The position numbers and the translations under genes were made by a program. Shown here piece by piece: positions 38,901 to 51,130 of a stretch of DNA of 64,000 bases; within the stretch, counting starts at the first letter, position 1, and every line of letters begins with the position of its first letter. Origin of the DNA: Schistosoma mansoni (Eukaryota; Platyhelminthes; Trematoda; Strigeidida; Schistosomatidae); assembly GCF_000237925.1 (NCBI RefSeq), contig NC_031502.1:27967951-28031950 (forward strand). Direction: 5' to 3'. The notes under the pieces are model-generated. The model had not been told where the DNA came from, ran no database searches, and was given only the letters and a program-made list of their open reading frames with translations.

Positions 38901-41252
38901 TTGTGTTGTATGGAACCACACGAGAAAATTGCATTATTCATTCAACAATTACCTGCATAATAGGATACTTTGTCCATAATTCAGCCATAATACAACCAGC
39001 ACCCCACATATCTACAGGCTTTCCATAATGGCGGTCATTTAGGAGAATTTCAGGAGGTCGATACCACAGAGTAACGACTCGTCCAGTATAACGTGTTGGG
39101 CGGTCAGGACGAATAGAGGCAACAGTGGTCCGAGCCAGACCAAAATCTGCTATTTTAAGAATACCGTTTTTATCAATCAAAATGTTTGCAGCTTTTAAAT
39201 CACGATGGAGAACATTGTTTCTGGAACAAAAGGACAAATTATATCAATGTCGATGAGGACCCATTAGTACAAATTATGTAAACAGGCATATATGGAAGGG
39301 TTTAAACAGAGAGTGGATACAAACGACACCACAACATATTGCAGTATATGATTGGAGATCGTACAATTACCAACAACTAAACATGCATAATTAGATTGTT
39401 TAATACCAATCAAGTGCTGATAAAACCTATAAACATTTTTACCTACAAATACACTTGCATATTACTTTATGAACAATACATCACCTTTGAGTAGAAAATA
39501 CACATACAAAAAACAAGACGAAAAAATTTTGAGTGAAAAAAGTTTACTCATATCTTAGCACAAATATAAAGTTAGTAACTAGTTGGACACAACTAACAAC
39601 CAATATTGGGTATTAACACAAATATGTCGTCCTAATACAAAAAACCACTAATTGTAAAGATTAAGATAGACTTAGGTCACTACCTGGTACGTGTAGGAAC
39701 TTCATTTGATAAACCAACTACACAGCTACTGCACAAAAAAACTGGGTTTATTAAAAAGAAGTAACATGAAACACCATACATCTAATGCATCTTTTGGTAA
39801 CTGATTGCCTACGAGTTATGTTAACTTAATAAACTAAAAGAGCTGAGTTAATGCAAAAACTTTACCTGATTTTTTTGAAATCATCATTCTAGCTTTAGTG
39901 AAGATTTATCTAGCAAAATGTTTTTTTTGACTACTGTCTTTGAGGTAGCCCAGTGAACCTAAAATTCCATGCTGAGATCTCATATAAAACCAACCTACTT
40001 CAAATAATGAGACTTCCTAGATGAGTGAACATCACACGCAACTACTTTACTCTCTAGTGTCGATCCAGGAGTGGATCAAACTAATTCATAAGCAATATTT
40101 TGGATGTACATGGAAAAAACATCCCAAAATGTTTGCATTAGTGACTAAGAAAATCAAGACTTAATTTTGCTTAATTCTTTGTCAAGTAGAACCATGCCAT
40201 TTTCATACTGTATGTTGATAAGCGAGTATCATGGCAGATCAACCTCCGAAGTCAGACGACGAACGCGTTTTCACTGGAAGAATGTCTACGACAAATTTGA
40301 ATAGTATGGAAATTAGGCGGCGCTGACGAACAGAACGTGGCGTCTCCAACTACTATCAGTCATGAATTGATCTGACACACTTAGCTCTGAGTTAAACTAA
40401 GGACTGATGGTACTACTGGCCTGTTAAATCGAACTATATAGTGAGCTTCTACCCTGCTACCTTTGGATTAGTAGTCAGTTTGTTTAGTCGCCAAGCACGT
40501 AATATAATCCTGTTCGTTCACGGGGTACTATAACTAAATAGAACATTGTAAGGTTTTGAGCGGCACATAGTAAGCGTGAGGTTAAGTTCCCTGTTGCATG
40601 AATCGAGACAAATTCTCGACCACCAAAGACCCGAAAAATCAGACATTACTTGAAATAGTATAGCAATAAAGATAAGGGTCCCAGAAAACTTACAGATGAA
40701 GGTAGAAAACACCGGTAAGCAGTTGTTTCATTATTGCTTTTTTGACTGGTTCAGTGAAATCAATCTGCTGACTTAAGCCAGCGAGATCATGATCACAAAA
40801 CTCAAAGACAAGATAGAATTGTGGTTTGAACCCATTACCAGCATTCGCTGAGAATAGCGTGAGGTAGGAATAGGCTTACGTGGACTGTGGCATATTTCCT
40901 TTAAACACACTATATTTTCATGATTAAGGGATTGTAATATGCGTATTTCTCGTAAAGCAGTTATAGGGAACTTTAAAATTGAAGTGTTAAAAGCGCTACA
41001 TACTCCTTCTTTTTCTTGTTCCATTCGAATTCGTTTCAGTGCAAAGTGCTGTTTCGTTGATTTATGCCTCACCTTAAAAACCTCCCCAAACGTACCCTGC
41101 CCGATCTTCTGTAGTCTGACATATTGATCAACTGGCTTGGTCTTCGATATCCCCTCCAGTTCTCTTTCTGCCATTGAAAAAAACTTTGTGTAGTCAGCTT
41201 GAAGATCTGACAGCAGCTCCGCTCGATAACCCTCATCTTGGAGCAAAGCCAT
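35986..41252 (-). CDS. CDK9: Cyclin-dependent kinase 9 (P-TEFb catalytic subunit)
   Basis: Five minus-strand exons: 41252-41004, 40970-40880, 40847-40694, 39220-38953, 36486-35986. Together they give 421 codons (420 aa). CDK9 with cyclin T phosphorylates the RNA polymerase II C-terminal domain and pausing factors to release elongation. Visible features: glycine loop GQGTFGEVF (51-59), catalytic lysine in FALKRI (K73), the diagnostic PITALRE helix (85-91), HRDLKAAN (D172), DFGLA (D190), T-loop RYTGRVVTLWYRPPE with activating T210, GAGCIMAE, CGSITPEIWP and the conserved C-terminal ERVF. An in-frame TAA precedes the start ATG. The N-terminus is ~26 residues longer than in human CDK9 and the tail differs, but all catalytic residues are present. 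Introns are 33, 32, 1473 and 2466 nt, all GT-AG. The short ones are typical of schistosome gene 5' ends. No signs of transfer or decay. Confidence 0.97.
36487..38952 (-). other. CDK9 intron 4, no other gene
   Basis: Donor GTAATT at 38952 and acceptor TTTTTCTAG at 36487. Short open frames on both strands have random composition. No nested gene or recognisable element was seen. Confidence 0.7.
39221..40693 (-). other. CDK9 intron 3, GC-richer repeat-like patch
   Basis: Donor GTAAGT at 40693 and acceptor TTCCAG at 39221. The part near the donor (about 40220-40640) has higher GC and CpG than the rest, consistent with an unclassified old insertion. No coding motif recognised. Confidence 0.6.
40848..40879 (-). 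other. CDK9 intron 2, 32 nt
   Basis: GTAAGC to TTCTCAG. It shifts the frame, and its removal is needed to reach FYLVFEFCDHDLAGL in frame with EICHSP. Confidence 0.92.
40971..41003 (-). other. CDK9 intron 1, 33 nt, in frame
   Basis: GTATGT to TTAAAG, phase 0, divisible by three and free of stops, so it reads as an 11-residue insert (VCSAFNTSILK). Removing it restores EKEGFPITALRE, the exact form in other CDK9 proteins. Confidence 0.92.
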
Positions 41253-41259
41253 GAGACGG

Positions 41260-43620
41260 TTCCGAAAAAATTTGATTTACCCCCCAACCTACAATGTTTT
41301 AATCTATAAACATATGCTCAATACCCAATAAACTAATTTTGATTCTAAACTTTCTTATTTTGAAATAGAAAGACGAAAGTCTGTATTTTTGCTTCTTTTC
41401 ATGTGCTTGTGTTCGTTGGACCTTGTCCTAAACAAGTGAATATAAGAATATTGGTATATTCACATCTGTCATCAGACTTGGTAGTTATGTAGAGATATGA
41501 TCCCGCGTTGAATATACGAGGGGCAGATGCGGAGAAAGCATATCCTGTTAAGGTGTCTGCTCACTTACTACTGCGTGCAAGTAGCGAAACGCCAACCGTA
41601 AACGATTTGATATTGATTTTCTGACTTTCTAATAATGCTCACTCTGATGATCAGACATATTAGTCTCGAAATCATTGTTTACTAAATGTAATATGAAAGC
41701 ATGTTGATAATTTCCAGTAGAGTGCAAGGCGATAACATTGATAACTTCCAATGAGTGACTGGTGAAAAAAGAAGCCCAGCTTAGAGAACCATCCGCCTGG
41801 CATCCAAGATGTACGTTGAACTGATGTTCTAGTCAAGATAAATCACCTATTCGATTAATTAGTAATAAATCTTATTTTCCTATTGCTGTCTGGAGAGAAA
41901 AGGTTATGGATGGAACTACTGAATCTTCCTGGAGAAGAGTTTTGACTCCACTAGTCTCCTGTAATTATCTCGTGATACAGGCAAACAAAGTTTAAGGAAT
42001 GTTCTTAAGGCCGTGGACATATTGTTTGTCATCAAATAATCCAGTTTTCATCACCTGTACTATGATTATTTTCCTGGCCATACCGCAGATAAAACTGAGC
42101 TCTTCAGGGGCAGTGAAATATATGGGTTCTAAAATCTTTCTCTACTACCTAGAACATTCTCGAACTGTCTTATTATTCTTGGTGGACCATTCTGAGGTCT
42201 AGCTGAGATGATAGACCCAAAAAGATAGGACTAAATCCCGGCTGCATTACCAGCCAAGCTGAAAGTATCTCTGTCTTAGGAGAATGATAATTTGATCTCG
42301 AATCATGACCACCTAGAACTGACAAATCAATGACACGCAATAGACGCGTTCAGTAAATAGGTTTCCTCTTTTAGATCACTTCTATCTGGTATTTCATCTC
42401 AAGTAGATTTTCTTTCTCTTTTTGTTTTATCTGTTACATAAGGATATTTAAAAGTCCAAGATAATCCGATTTGTAAGGTAGGGGTTGCTATGTTTAAAAA
42501 TCATCAAATCGTAAGAAAATGACTTAAGTGTACACAAATTAGGCGATTGCATCACTCTGACACTGCTCCAGTGGATAAAGGCTATTAGCCGAATAATATG
42601 AGTAAGCCAGTTAAACTAGTGATAGTCTAAGAGACGCAAGATTACACCTGACGTGAAGAGAACGTTACGAAAAGTACATTTTTAGACCTAAACAATCTGT
42701 TTTTGATTATGCAATCCACCCTTCAAGGTTTAAAAGTCTATTTGCCACGCATTTGATGGAGTGAAATATTACTATACGTGGTTACCAAGTTCAACTAAGG
42801 CTGTCCTTTGCTTGACCGAAACATGTGAGTATGTGTTTATGTTATTCAAACCGTGGTTCATCACAGTCACAAAAATCCTACTGCAAAATGCGTTATATGG
42901 TTTACTTGTATATAAATCTTTCAGTAAATATCAGCAGCATTGAAACCATCCGTCCTTGTTTACCCCAAGGTTGAATGTGTCCTACAATGGTTTGGGCCAT
43001 GGTAGATAATACCTGGCATAAATATGCAACATTTAAAATGAAATCCAAAAGTTTCATTCGCATAAAATTCGTGAACAGAAGAATTACCGCTGATTAGAAA
43101 TTATATCCAGTCGCATGCGTAGTAGACTGAACGTAGTGTCACACCATATAATAAGTCTTACATATTACATCACTGACTACGTAATAACCATTTACGTATA
43201 GTTCGACTTCGAAAATAATGCTGTAGAATCAGTCTATCTCGTGTTTTGACAAGAATTATTCATTACTATTTTTCTTTAATATCGAATTTATTGGTCTTAA
43301 ATCCTTTGGAAAAACCACACTTTCCGGTCCTTGAAATTAAGCACTTTCAGTTTGTGTAAAGCTGACGCTTAATTCGAGAGGCCATGTCACACAGTATTCG
43401 TGCTAGTATTTTGCTTTACAGTTTGCTTACGTCAATAGCCGAGTCCTTTTCCCTAATTTTCATTAAGTGTCATTATGCTAATAATTGGAATTGTTGTGAG
43501 TGAAAAGACTGAATAAAACAACTGACAACTAGCACCTGGCAGTGCTACTATCTGAAGGTTTTGCTTACGTATTAACCTCAAAATGACCGAAACCAAACTT
43601 CCAGTGTGATTATGTAAAAA
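41260..43620. other. CDK9 5' flank, unclassified
   Basis: No gene called. This should hold the CDK9 promoter, but no TATA or initiator element could be chosen confidently. GC-richer stretches near 41480-41600 and 42000-42330 may be repeat remnants. Confidence 0.4.
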
Positions 43621-43625
43621 CGTAT

Positions 43626-44429
43626 ATGGTATTGATGCGAATTTATTTGTGCAAAATCCCTTTATAAATCGTGTTTAAAACGCTGAATTGGTTCCACTTC
43701 CTACGGAGTAATCCTATTACAAGCAAACTAGACAATTCGCTAAAAACAAAGCCTGCTCAATACGCTATGAAATCTAAAAATAAAAAAGGTCCAAATAGCT
43801 TCGAAGAAGAAGGGAAGCAGCCAGTTGTATTAGAATACTGTTTTCAGCACTACATTTTATAATCACACATAATTCCGTACTTTCAGCTTCTTTCTGAACC
43901 ACCTTCATTTATATACTTCCTTATCCACTAATACCTCGTGCACACATATTTCCTCCAACAAATCAGAGTGCTCTTGCTTAATAAGTGCTAAATAACAGAG
44001 AAATAGACTAAGCTGTTATACTCTAACTATTCACCCATGAATATTGTATGCTCTGTTTCTCGTCCTTCCTTTTCTTACACCCTTTTTCAGCCCCCTTGAG
44101 ATACGCCACCGAAAACAGATATGGAACGGGTGACTTTGTCCTGCACCATAATTAAAGCCTCAGATATTCCGGAGGCATATAAGGTTGAAGCTTCTAAGAG
44201 CCCCCAACTTCGCATAGATCTATTCTCGACCATCAGTTGTATGTCGAAGCACCACCTTCATAAAGCGCGTCAATTAAGATATTGACAACATGTTTCTGAC
44301 TAAAACCATCTACACTTATATCTTATAAAATATCAACCCAGCTGAGTAATTTACTACAATGAAAATTCAAACATTTTACAGATTTGATCTTGCCTGTAAA
44401 CTGGTATGCCTCATGTAACAAACTGTTAT
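43626..44429. repeat. 800-bp direct repeat, copy 1
   Basis: Aligns along its length with 44781-45580, with point differences and small indels. It includes the shared strings ATCCTATTACAAGCAAACTAG and CTTCGCATAGATCTATTC. The region matching the open frame of copy 2 is interrupted here by a stop (CCTTGAGAT) and later changes. Confidence 0.85.
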
Positions 44430-44780
44430 AGCTCTTAACCACATATAATCTGACTTGTCTCTTCTAACCTTTACCATTAGTTATCTTCATAGTAGTACGA
44501 TATATTAAATGGATATCTAACCCATAATACAAATGCTATTACCATCTGATTTGCTTGTAACATGGAACTTGTAGAGACAGTGTATTCCAAATATGGTCCT
44601 TGATTAAAGCAATATTCATACTGACCACAAACGTAAGAGAGCCTAACATCATAAAAGGAGGGAGGGTGGCGTTACTGACCAGCAAACATGATGGTGGGGA
44701 GATAATCTCAATCCACCCGTGTCTGTGGGGCAGAACATATTAATTACGGCTCCTTATGTCTAGTGGGATGTCACGAACCA
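44430..44780. other. Spacer between the 800-bp repeats
   Basis: About 350 bases. A GC-richer patch at 44655-44780 (GGAGGGAGGGTGGCG) could be a further repeat fragment. No gene seen. Confidence 0.4.
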
Positions 44781-45580
44781 ATGGTATTGATGCGAAATTA
44801 TTCATGCAAAATATCACTTTAAATCATGTTAAAAAAAGCTGAATTGGTTCCACTTCCTACTGAGTAATCCTATTACAAGCAAACTAGACAATTGGCTAAA
44901 AACGAAGCCCACTCTATACCCTATAAAATCTAAAAACAAAAAAAGAGAGTTCAAACAGCTTCTAAAGTAAAGGGAGACAGTCATTTGTATCGGAATACTG
45001 TTTTCAGCACTTTATTTTATAATTACACATTTCCATATTTCCTTCTGAACTACCTTCATTTATACAGTTCCTTATCCACTCATACCTTGCCCACACTTAT
45101 TTTTCTTTAACACATTAGTATGTTCTTACCTAATAAGTACTTCAGTAACAGACAAATAGACTAAATGGTTATACCTTAACTATTCCTCCATGAATGTTGT
45201 GTGCTCTGCTTTTTGTCCTTCCTTTATCTTACACCTTTTTCAGCCTCCTGCAGATACTCCACCGAAAACAGATATGGCACGGGTGACTTCGTCCTACACC
45301 ATTATTAAAGCTTCCGATATTCTGGAGGGATATAAGTTCGAAACTTCTAAAAGCCCCCAACTTCGCATAGATCTATTCTCGACCATCAGTTGTATGTTGC
45401 AACGCTACCTCCATAAAGTGCGCCAAGTGTGATATTGACATGTTCCTTACGAAATCCATTTACATTCATATATTATGAAATATCAACCCAGCTGAGTAAT
45501 TCTGAATAGTGAAAATTGTAACTTCTTTAACAATTTGATCTTGCCTGTAAATCGGCATGCCTCATATAACAAACTGTTAT
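44781..45580. repeat. 800-bp direct repeat, copy 2, with an exon-like segment
   Basis: Second copy. At 45244-45432 a 62-codon open frame follows a polypyrimidine tract and acceptor-like TTTTTCAG, with motifs PPADTPPKTDMARV, IIKASDILEGYKFE and SPQLRIDLFSTISC. The matching frame in copy 1 is broken. It could be an exon of an unknown gene, or part of an unrecognised repeat with coding ancestry. No donor was evident before the stop, so it would be a last exon. Not called as a gene. Confidence 0.6.
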
Positions 45581-45584
45581 TTGA

Positions 45585-46060
45585 GAATAAATTACGATTA
45601 TCAATATTTGAGAATAAATTATTATTACTATTATTAAATAAAGGTCCATATGCCCGAGATTATGAAATATAAACTGACTGGTTATCGTGGGACATTTGTT
45701 GTTGCTGTTATTATTACCTTTTCAAGCAAACTGCTAAATCTATTTTCAGCACGTTCATCTCAAACACTATCCGTTGCAGTTAATTGACCATCAAACGGTT
45801 CCAGTGCAGGTTGTTTCACTCTACCTTCAGACATAGAAAACTCGCACAGAACGTCTCATATGAAGGTAAATTTGGAATGACTTTTTTTACCCTGGATATT
45901 TAGGCTCACTCCAAGCGTTTTCTGTCAGAAGAATGACTTAAGTATTAAGGGGGAATAAGTCTCCAAAATACGACATGTTTCATAACGTCTATATCTGGTG
46001 GCTGGCTAGTACCTTCCAGTGTATCTACGCTAACACCACAACCTCAAAAGACTTAGGGAA
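45585..46060. other. No gene seen
   Basis: Follows the duplication. It begins with a repeated TTGAGAATAAATTA motif (45581-45625). No coding signal. Confidence 0.4.
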
Positions 46061-46066
46061 GTTATC

Positions 46067-46515
46067 AGAAGGGTGTTTTTGTGGAGTTTGTAGTAAATTA
46101 ATAGTTCAGTTCATGAGTTAGTTAAAGCTAGACCATTATGGGAAACCCCCTTCTGATATTAAAAATCATGTGCTAACAAATGGCTTGCTTCAAGAGGTGT
46201 TTTCTGTAGTTCTAGTGAGAAACCGCGAACAGTGGAGTTCAACCAGGTCTGTTGTGAGATATTAACTTACTGAAGACAATGGTGAACAGTGGCACAATTT
46301 CTAGGGTTGGTTGAAGTTAAACATAAACACCCTTTGATGTCGGCTCAACGGTTTAGAGGTTAGACGTATGCGCGCGAGACAGAAGGTCCTGGCTTCAAAT
46401 CTCGAGAGCGGGATCATGAGTACGCACTGCCGAGGAGTCACATACTGTGATGAGACGGCCGTCCAATGCCTACAGGTTTTCCATAGTGATATAGCTTTAA
46501 TTGACTCTTCAACTC
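46067..46515 (+). mobile_element. tRNA-derived SINE, decayed hammerhead, inverted 5' end
   Basis: A tRNA-like head runs from GGCTCAACGGTTTAGAGG (box A, about 46341-46358) to GGCTTCAAATCTC (box B, about 46391-46403). It is followed by a hammerhead-like stretch at 46424-46478 in which CTGANGA has become CCGAGGA and GAAA has become GAGA, so it should be inactive. The family is the same as the 63-kb SINE. Its first ~80 bases (46067-46147) are an inverted copy of the family's own 3' tail. This resembles the 5' inversions left by twin-priming or template switching. Ends approximate. Confidence 0.8.
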
Positions 46516-46519
46516 AACT

Positions 46520-48240
46520 CTAATGGAAGTGAAAGTGCTTTTCGGGTATTGTGTCAAGATTAGCTAACTAAAAATAGCGTCTGTAGTCCTCTCGTTATAC
46601 GACACTGATAACTACCTGGTTTGTCTTGTATCTGTCGTCAGAAATAAATTCTGCACATGTTTAGCGGAAACGCCATGAAATAACCTATGTACTCAACTAG
46701 TTCATCAGGAGAGACGGAGATTGAGAGACTACACATTTATTATCTGCCCTAGGTGACAGGTTGTCGCTGTTTATTTCAACTTTTAGTGTATATTCTACCT
46801 GTAAGGCGTCGGGTGGTTTCAAATAATGTGACCCTGACTAAAATCACCTTGAATCTGTAACTGTGCAAACTTCGTGGTAGTGATCCTTCGCTTGCTAATC
46901 TATCGTTACTTGTGAGATCACCTCATATTGAGAATCCATTTTCTCCAGTTATCATCATGGTTTCAAGACGTAACACTCCTCTATCAAGAATATAGTAACT
47001 ACGCTAAGCAGGTGGGCCTGTGACCGCATCTAATTGTTTCGACTTCCGAGTGTGGTTGACCTCTTGAATAGCTTTCATTTGCGTCAGAATTTCTACTTCT
47101 AAGTCTTTCGTTACGAATATTTATCCACCACATTTCGATTAAAACGTATAGGCTTCGTTGGAGCTGACTTGCAAAATCTAAACCCAGTTACCTTTATGAC
47201 CTGTTGCCTAACACATACTTCGTGTAAATAGTTCATTATTACTGATATGAAAAACAAATCAACATACTTCGTGATTTTTACTCCGTTATGTAGAATTCAG
47301 TTGGTCATATTTTTATCTTTGTGTCAATGAAATTGCAATATTTGGCTTTCTCAGAAATTTTCACTGTTTAGTGGGTGAATGCTACATATAAGATAATGGT
47401 CTTCGATGAGGATTTTATTTCAATCATCTAAAGTTAGTTACATATTTTCCAACCCATGGTTATTCAACAAATCAGTCCAGCCCTTTCTGATGAGGGAGTA
47501 TTATTTATTTTCCTCACCTCTGTATGCCATGTTGGATTCTGCTTCGTTTAAAAGTCGATTTTGCTTGAGTTTTGTTTTTTTGCAGTTATTTGTGTTCTAG
47601 AAGACCCAAATATGCTAATTTACACTACGATAACACTGTATGTTATTTTAGGTGAGATTAACTTTTTTCAAAAAACTAATTATACAGCAAAGCAATAGAA
47701 TAACGTAAAAATCCACTAAGTTCCCCAGCTATTTCGAGATCCATGTAAGTTATCAAATAACAGAGTAGGGCATGATGTCACTGTTGTTCATTTGGCCATA
47801 CATACATAGTCGTTTATTCTTGTTCTGTGTTCACAAGCATGCTTATTAAACTCGCGTTTCCTTTATTTCTATTCCGTTGTTTTCTTCTATTCTTTTCTTC
47901 GAAATCAAGTCAATATTCTTCTCAATTACACAGAACTTGATTAATAATTATTATTTTATCATCATTTTTTTCTTTTCCCTTCCTTTTTATTTTAATATGG
48001 TAAACGTTATTCTAACATTATCGACACTTGCATATCATTGCATTTCTGAAGAAAACTGAAATAGTTTCTTCACAACACTTATGTACCCACTAGATGTTTG
48101 TGAATAATAACAATAATAATAATGAGGACTAAAGGCAATCCAAAAACAAAATTTCCTTTTCCATGGTATCATTTACTGGAGTTATACATTCGCGTTTACA
48201 ATTAATTACTCTCACAAGTATGACTAATTGGTGTCCTAAC
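46520..48240. other. No gene seen
   Basis: AT-rich sequence without a supportable exon or repeat family. Confidence 0.45.
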
Positions 48241-48249
48241 TCTGTGGGT

Positions 48250-49480
48250 TACAGTCAGTCAAAAATCCTCATGTTTGATCACAGGTCACAGAAGATGAGA
48301 AAGTGAAGTAGGTAGCTGTTAGAAGGGGTGGGTCAAATAAAATGATGACTACTATACCGAAAATCGAGGAGAATAGTCAAAAGATGAAAAGAATTCTCTA
48401 ATTCCATTTAATATCTCACTATCGAAAGACAGTATGACACAGGAGAGTGAAGTCCCCAGTAGGTAACAGTGTGACAAATACTGCCACTTGTTTAGTCTGG
48501 GTACCACTCTAGCGAAGTTGTACAACTTGTATATGGGCCCGACTACAATGAAAAATCAAACGACCTCCACCAATAGTAACCCTGAAATCAGTAAATGTGA
48601 AAGAAGAGTCTATTGATGTCTCAGAGACTGGTAGTTAGCTAGTTTTATCACACTTATGCATTGGAAACCATAGTTTTTAGGAGAGGCTGGAAGAAAACCG
48701 TCAAGGACCAGTGAGGAGCACTGTTGTTCGTGGGGTACCTGAGCCGATATATGTTCGCACAGGCAAAGATGAAGTGCAAGATACAAAACAGTGACGGCGG
48801 GTATTATGCAGCCGAGGCGTGCATCTCCGTACCTTCTCACCCGTCACACATCATGACAACCAAGCTTTTCCGTCTGATGGTTGTAAACTTCAGAAATCAA
48901 GAGGGCCTAGCTGAGGTCTTTCAAGATTGGTAGAACTAGATGAACGATATTTGCGGCCGTATCAAAGGTTGATTATACAGCCTGATGCTATCACTACGGG
49001 ATTGTCCTTTACAACCATTAAGACAGACATACGGTTTGACCTCAAAGTTAAAAATCTTGTCGCGATCATCTTTTCAGAGGATAAATAACTGTCTTATAAC
49101 GAGTATAAGGGTTGACGACAATTAGATTGATTGGACTGAGGAACGAATCTTGCAATGACAGACCACAGAACTCGAGTTTATTCTCACTGAGACACGGAAG
49201 TTTGAGAGGGGGCCTGATGATGTAACAAAATACCAAGTATGCCAAGCTATCTCAGAGAAAATACTTTGTCAGAATCTCACCGTCAAGCTGCTCAAGACAT
49301 CTTGAAAAATTGAGCACCAGAGAGCGAAAACACAGGTAACCCCCCACCTTCTTTTATTAAAAGTCCCCTGTGTCCGGAATGCTTTCTCAGACAAAGTGAC
49401 CACAACACTCAGTGAACACCAAATACTTCTCCCTGAATCACTATTTCTCTTAGATAAGCTATGCCTCATTAACATATCGC
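48250..49480. repeat. Unclassified GC-richer repeat remnant
   Basis: Composition differs from the flanks and part matches the patch near 27.68 kb. Short open frames exist on both strands without recognisable domains. It may be the remains of one or more transposons. I could not assign a class or ends. Confidence 0.35.
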
Positions 49481-49784
49481 AATTCTTCTACCCCTGTAGC
49501 TATCATTAACTATCAGCCTAATCCTTCCCCTTTTTTTATCATTTCCATTTGCCCGTTATCCTTACAGTCATGTGTGTTCATATCTTTGCACAACTGATTG
49601 ATTACCTAATTTACTGCTATTAACCATCGTCTGATCATCACTCTTCCGAATTTGGACGTGTTTCATTATCTTTACTCTGTAAGCTGAAGATACGACTAGT
49701 TTTCTAGTTTGACAACTAGCAACCAGTAATACCTTCTATATTCAAAGCTTTCCCCAACCGAATGAAATCAGAAGTCAGATGCGA

Positions 49785-49995
49785 AGAGATCGGAAAGATA
49801 TATTTGATATGTTATCAATATATCGAGAAGCGTTTGCTCTAAGCTGGCTAGTGAACGTAGGAGCTGTGTCCCACGCTGGTTCGTAACGTGATCTGGTGTG
49901 GATGCATGACCGATCGCCTTCAGTTAAACAAGTCCATTTAAAACAATGTGGTCAGCATCCAATGTCGAACACTTAATGAGCTATTGATTTTGGGG
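49785..49995 (+). repeat. Dispersed repeat fragment, shared with 56.8 kb
   Basis: The stretch with GTGATCTGGTGTGGATGCAT and GACCGATCGCCTTC aligns by eye with GTGATCCGGTGCGAATG and GACCGACACCCTTC near 56890-56935. It appears to be one moderately diverged repeat family of unknown class. Confidence 0.5.
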
Positions 49996-50197
49996 AATTA
50001 TTTACAGCTACAAAGCAAATACACCCTGACTGGTATTGTGACAGCTACGGATTACAGAGACCTACTATCCTGCAACTACCACGCTTAAACAGATTACAAA
50101 ATACAAAATATAACTACTGCAATCACTAAAACCAGTACAGTTTAGTGGGTAGATTGCGCACTGTAGATGCCACTAGTGACTTGGATCTGAGCAGCAA

Positions 50198-50541
50198 CAA
50201 CAGAGAGTCAGTCAGTCACAACGTAGAACTTAGTAAGTGCGTAAATCAGTTCGAGTTGCCATACCACATTTGCACAGAAATGAAGTTGTTGATTCAAATC
50301 CCATAGTCGTAGAAGTAGTAGGAGTATAAGCAATAATATGAAAGATTAGGGTTTGAAGGTGTTATCGAATGAGTATAATCCAATGAAATAAATTTGAAAA
50401 GAGAAAAAGGATAGGGGCATGAAGAATTCAGAAGACTAGAATTTAGTAGAACATAAAGAGTGGATGCACCTTTGCCATTGCAAACGATTTTGAGCCATGT
50501 CATTCAAAGTCTCTAACCATCGGTTGCTATCATCTCGCGTC
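50198..50541 (-). mobile_element. LINE-A 3' end, inverted
   Basis: On the minus strand it encodes the LINE-A C-terminus, RDDSNRWLETLNDMAQNR, then WQRCIHSLCS and a stop. The 3' UTR follows, ending in TGACTGACTGACT at about 50198-50208. It lies directly head-to-head against the 5' end of the plus-strand LINE-A copy. It could be an independent truncated insertion or part of a rearranged one. Confidence 0.8.
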
Positions 50542-51117
50542 AAAAATACCCCACAAAAAGGCCATGCGTGACCGACTTCAAGCAGCTGTCCTTTGTGCAC
50601 TGCGGTCACGCTCTCAGGTCGTTAAGACCAACATTAATCCCTCAAAAAATACCCTTCCACGGTGTGGGCAGCCGGGAAGTTATATTAGCCCTCATACCCG
50701 TAACCGCACACAAGACCAAGTTGGTCATTTTCAAATCCTTCCTGCACCTAATAACTCTTATCTCCACGACTAACCTTTCCCACGTCCTTTTATCGCCTCG
50801 CACCAATAGGGCAAACGATTCGAGTACACGGAACGTTATTCCTGGTCTCCTGAAACCACTCTCTAAACTTCATGTAGGAACGTTTAGTGTCCGAACATTG
50901 TGCCAAATAGGACAACAGGCTTCCTTAGCTAGGACTTTAGATTCTTACACCATCGATGTGTGCTGTGTCTCTGAAACGCGCATACAAGATCCGAGTAGCG
51001 TCATTCATTTGACCTCACCATGTCGTAATAAAAAACAAATTCGTTTCACGCTTCGTGTATCTGGAAGCCCTGATGCTGCTTCTCGTGGCCTCGCTGGCGT
51101 AGATATAGATTGAGTCC

Positions 51118-51130
51118 TAGGGTAGAACTA
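51118..51130. repeat. 13-bp target-site duplication, left
   Basis: TAGGGTAGAACTA, identical to 54335-54347. It is the LINE-A sequence duplicated when the RTE element inserted. Confidence 0.93.

Noticed and set aside
40939-41127. Plus-strand frame inside CDK9 exons 1-2
   Set aside because: Antisense shadow of a well supported kinase gene.
41069-41287. Alternative minus-strand frame over the CDK9 start
   Set aside because: Out of frame with the kinase domain, which is fully explained by the start at 41252.
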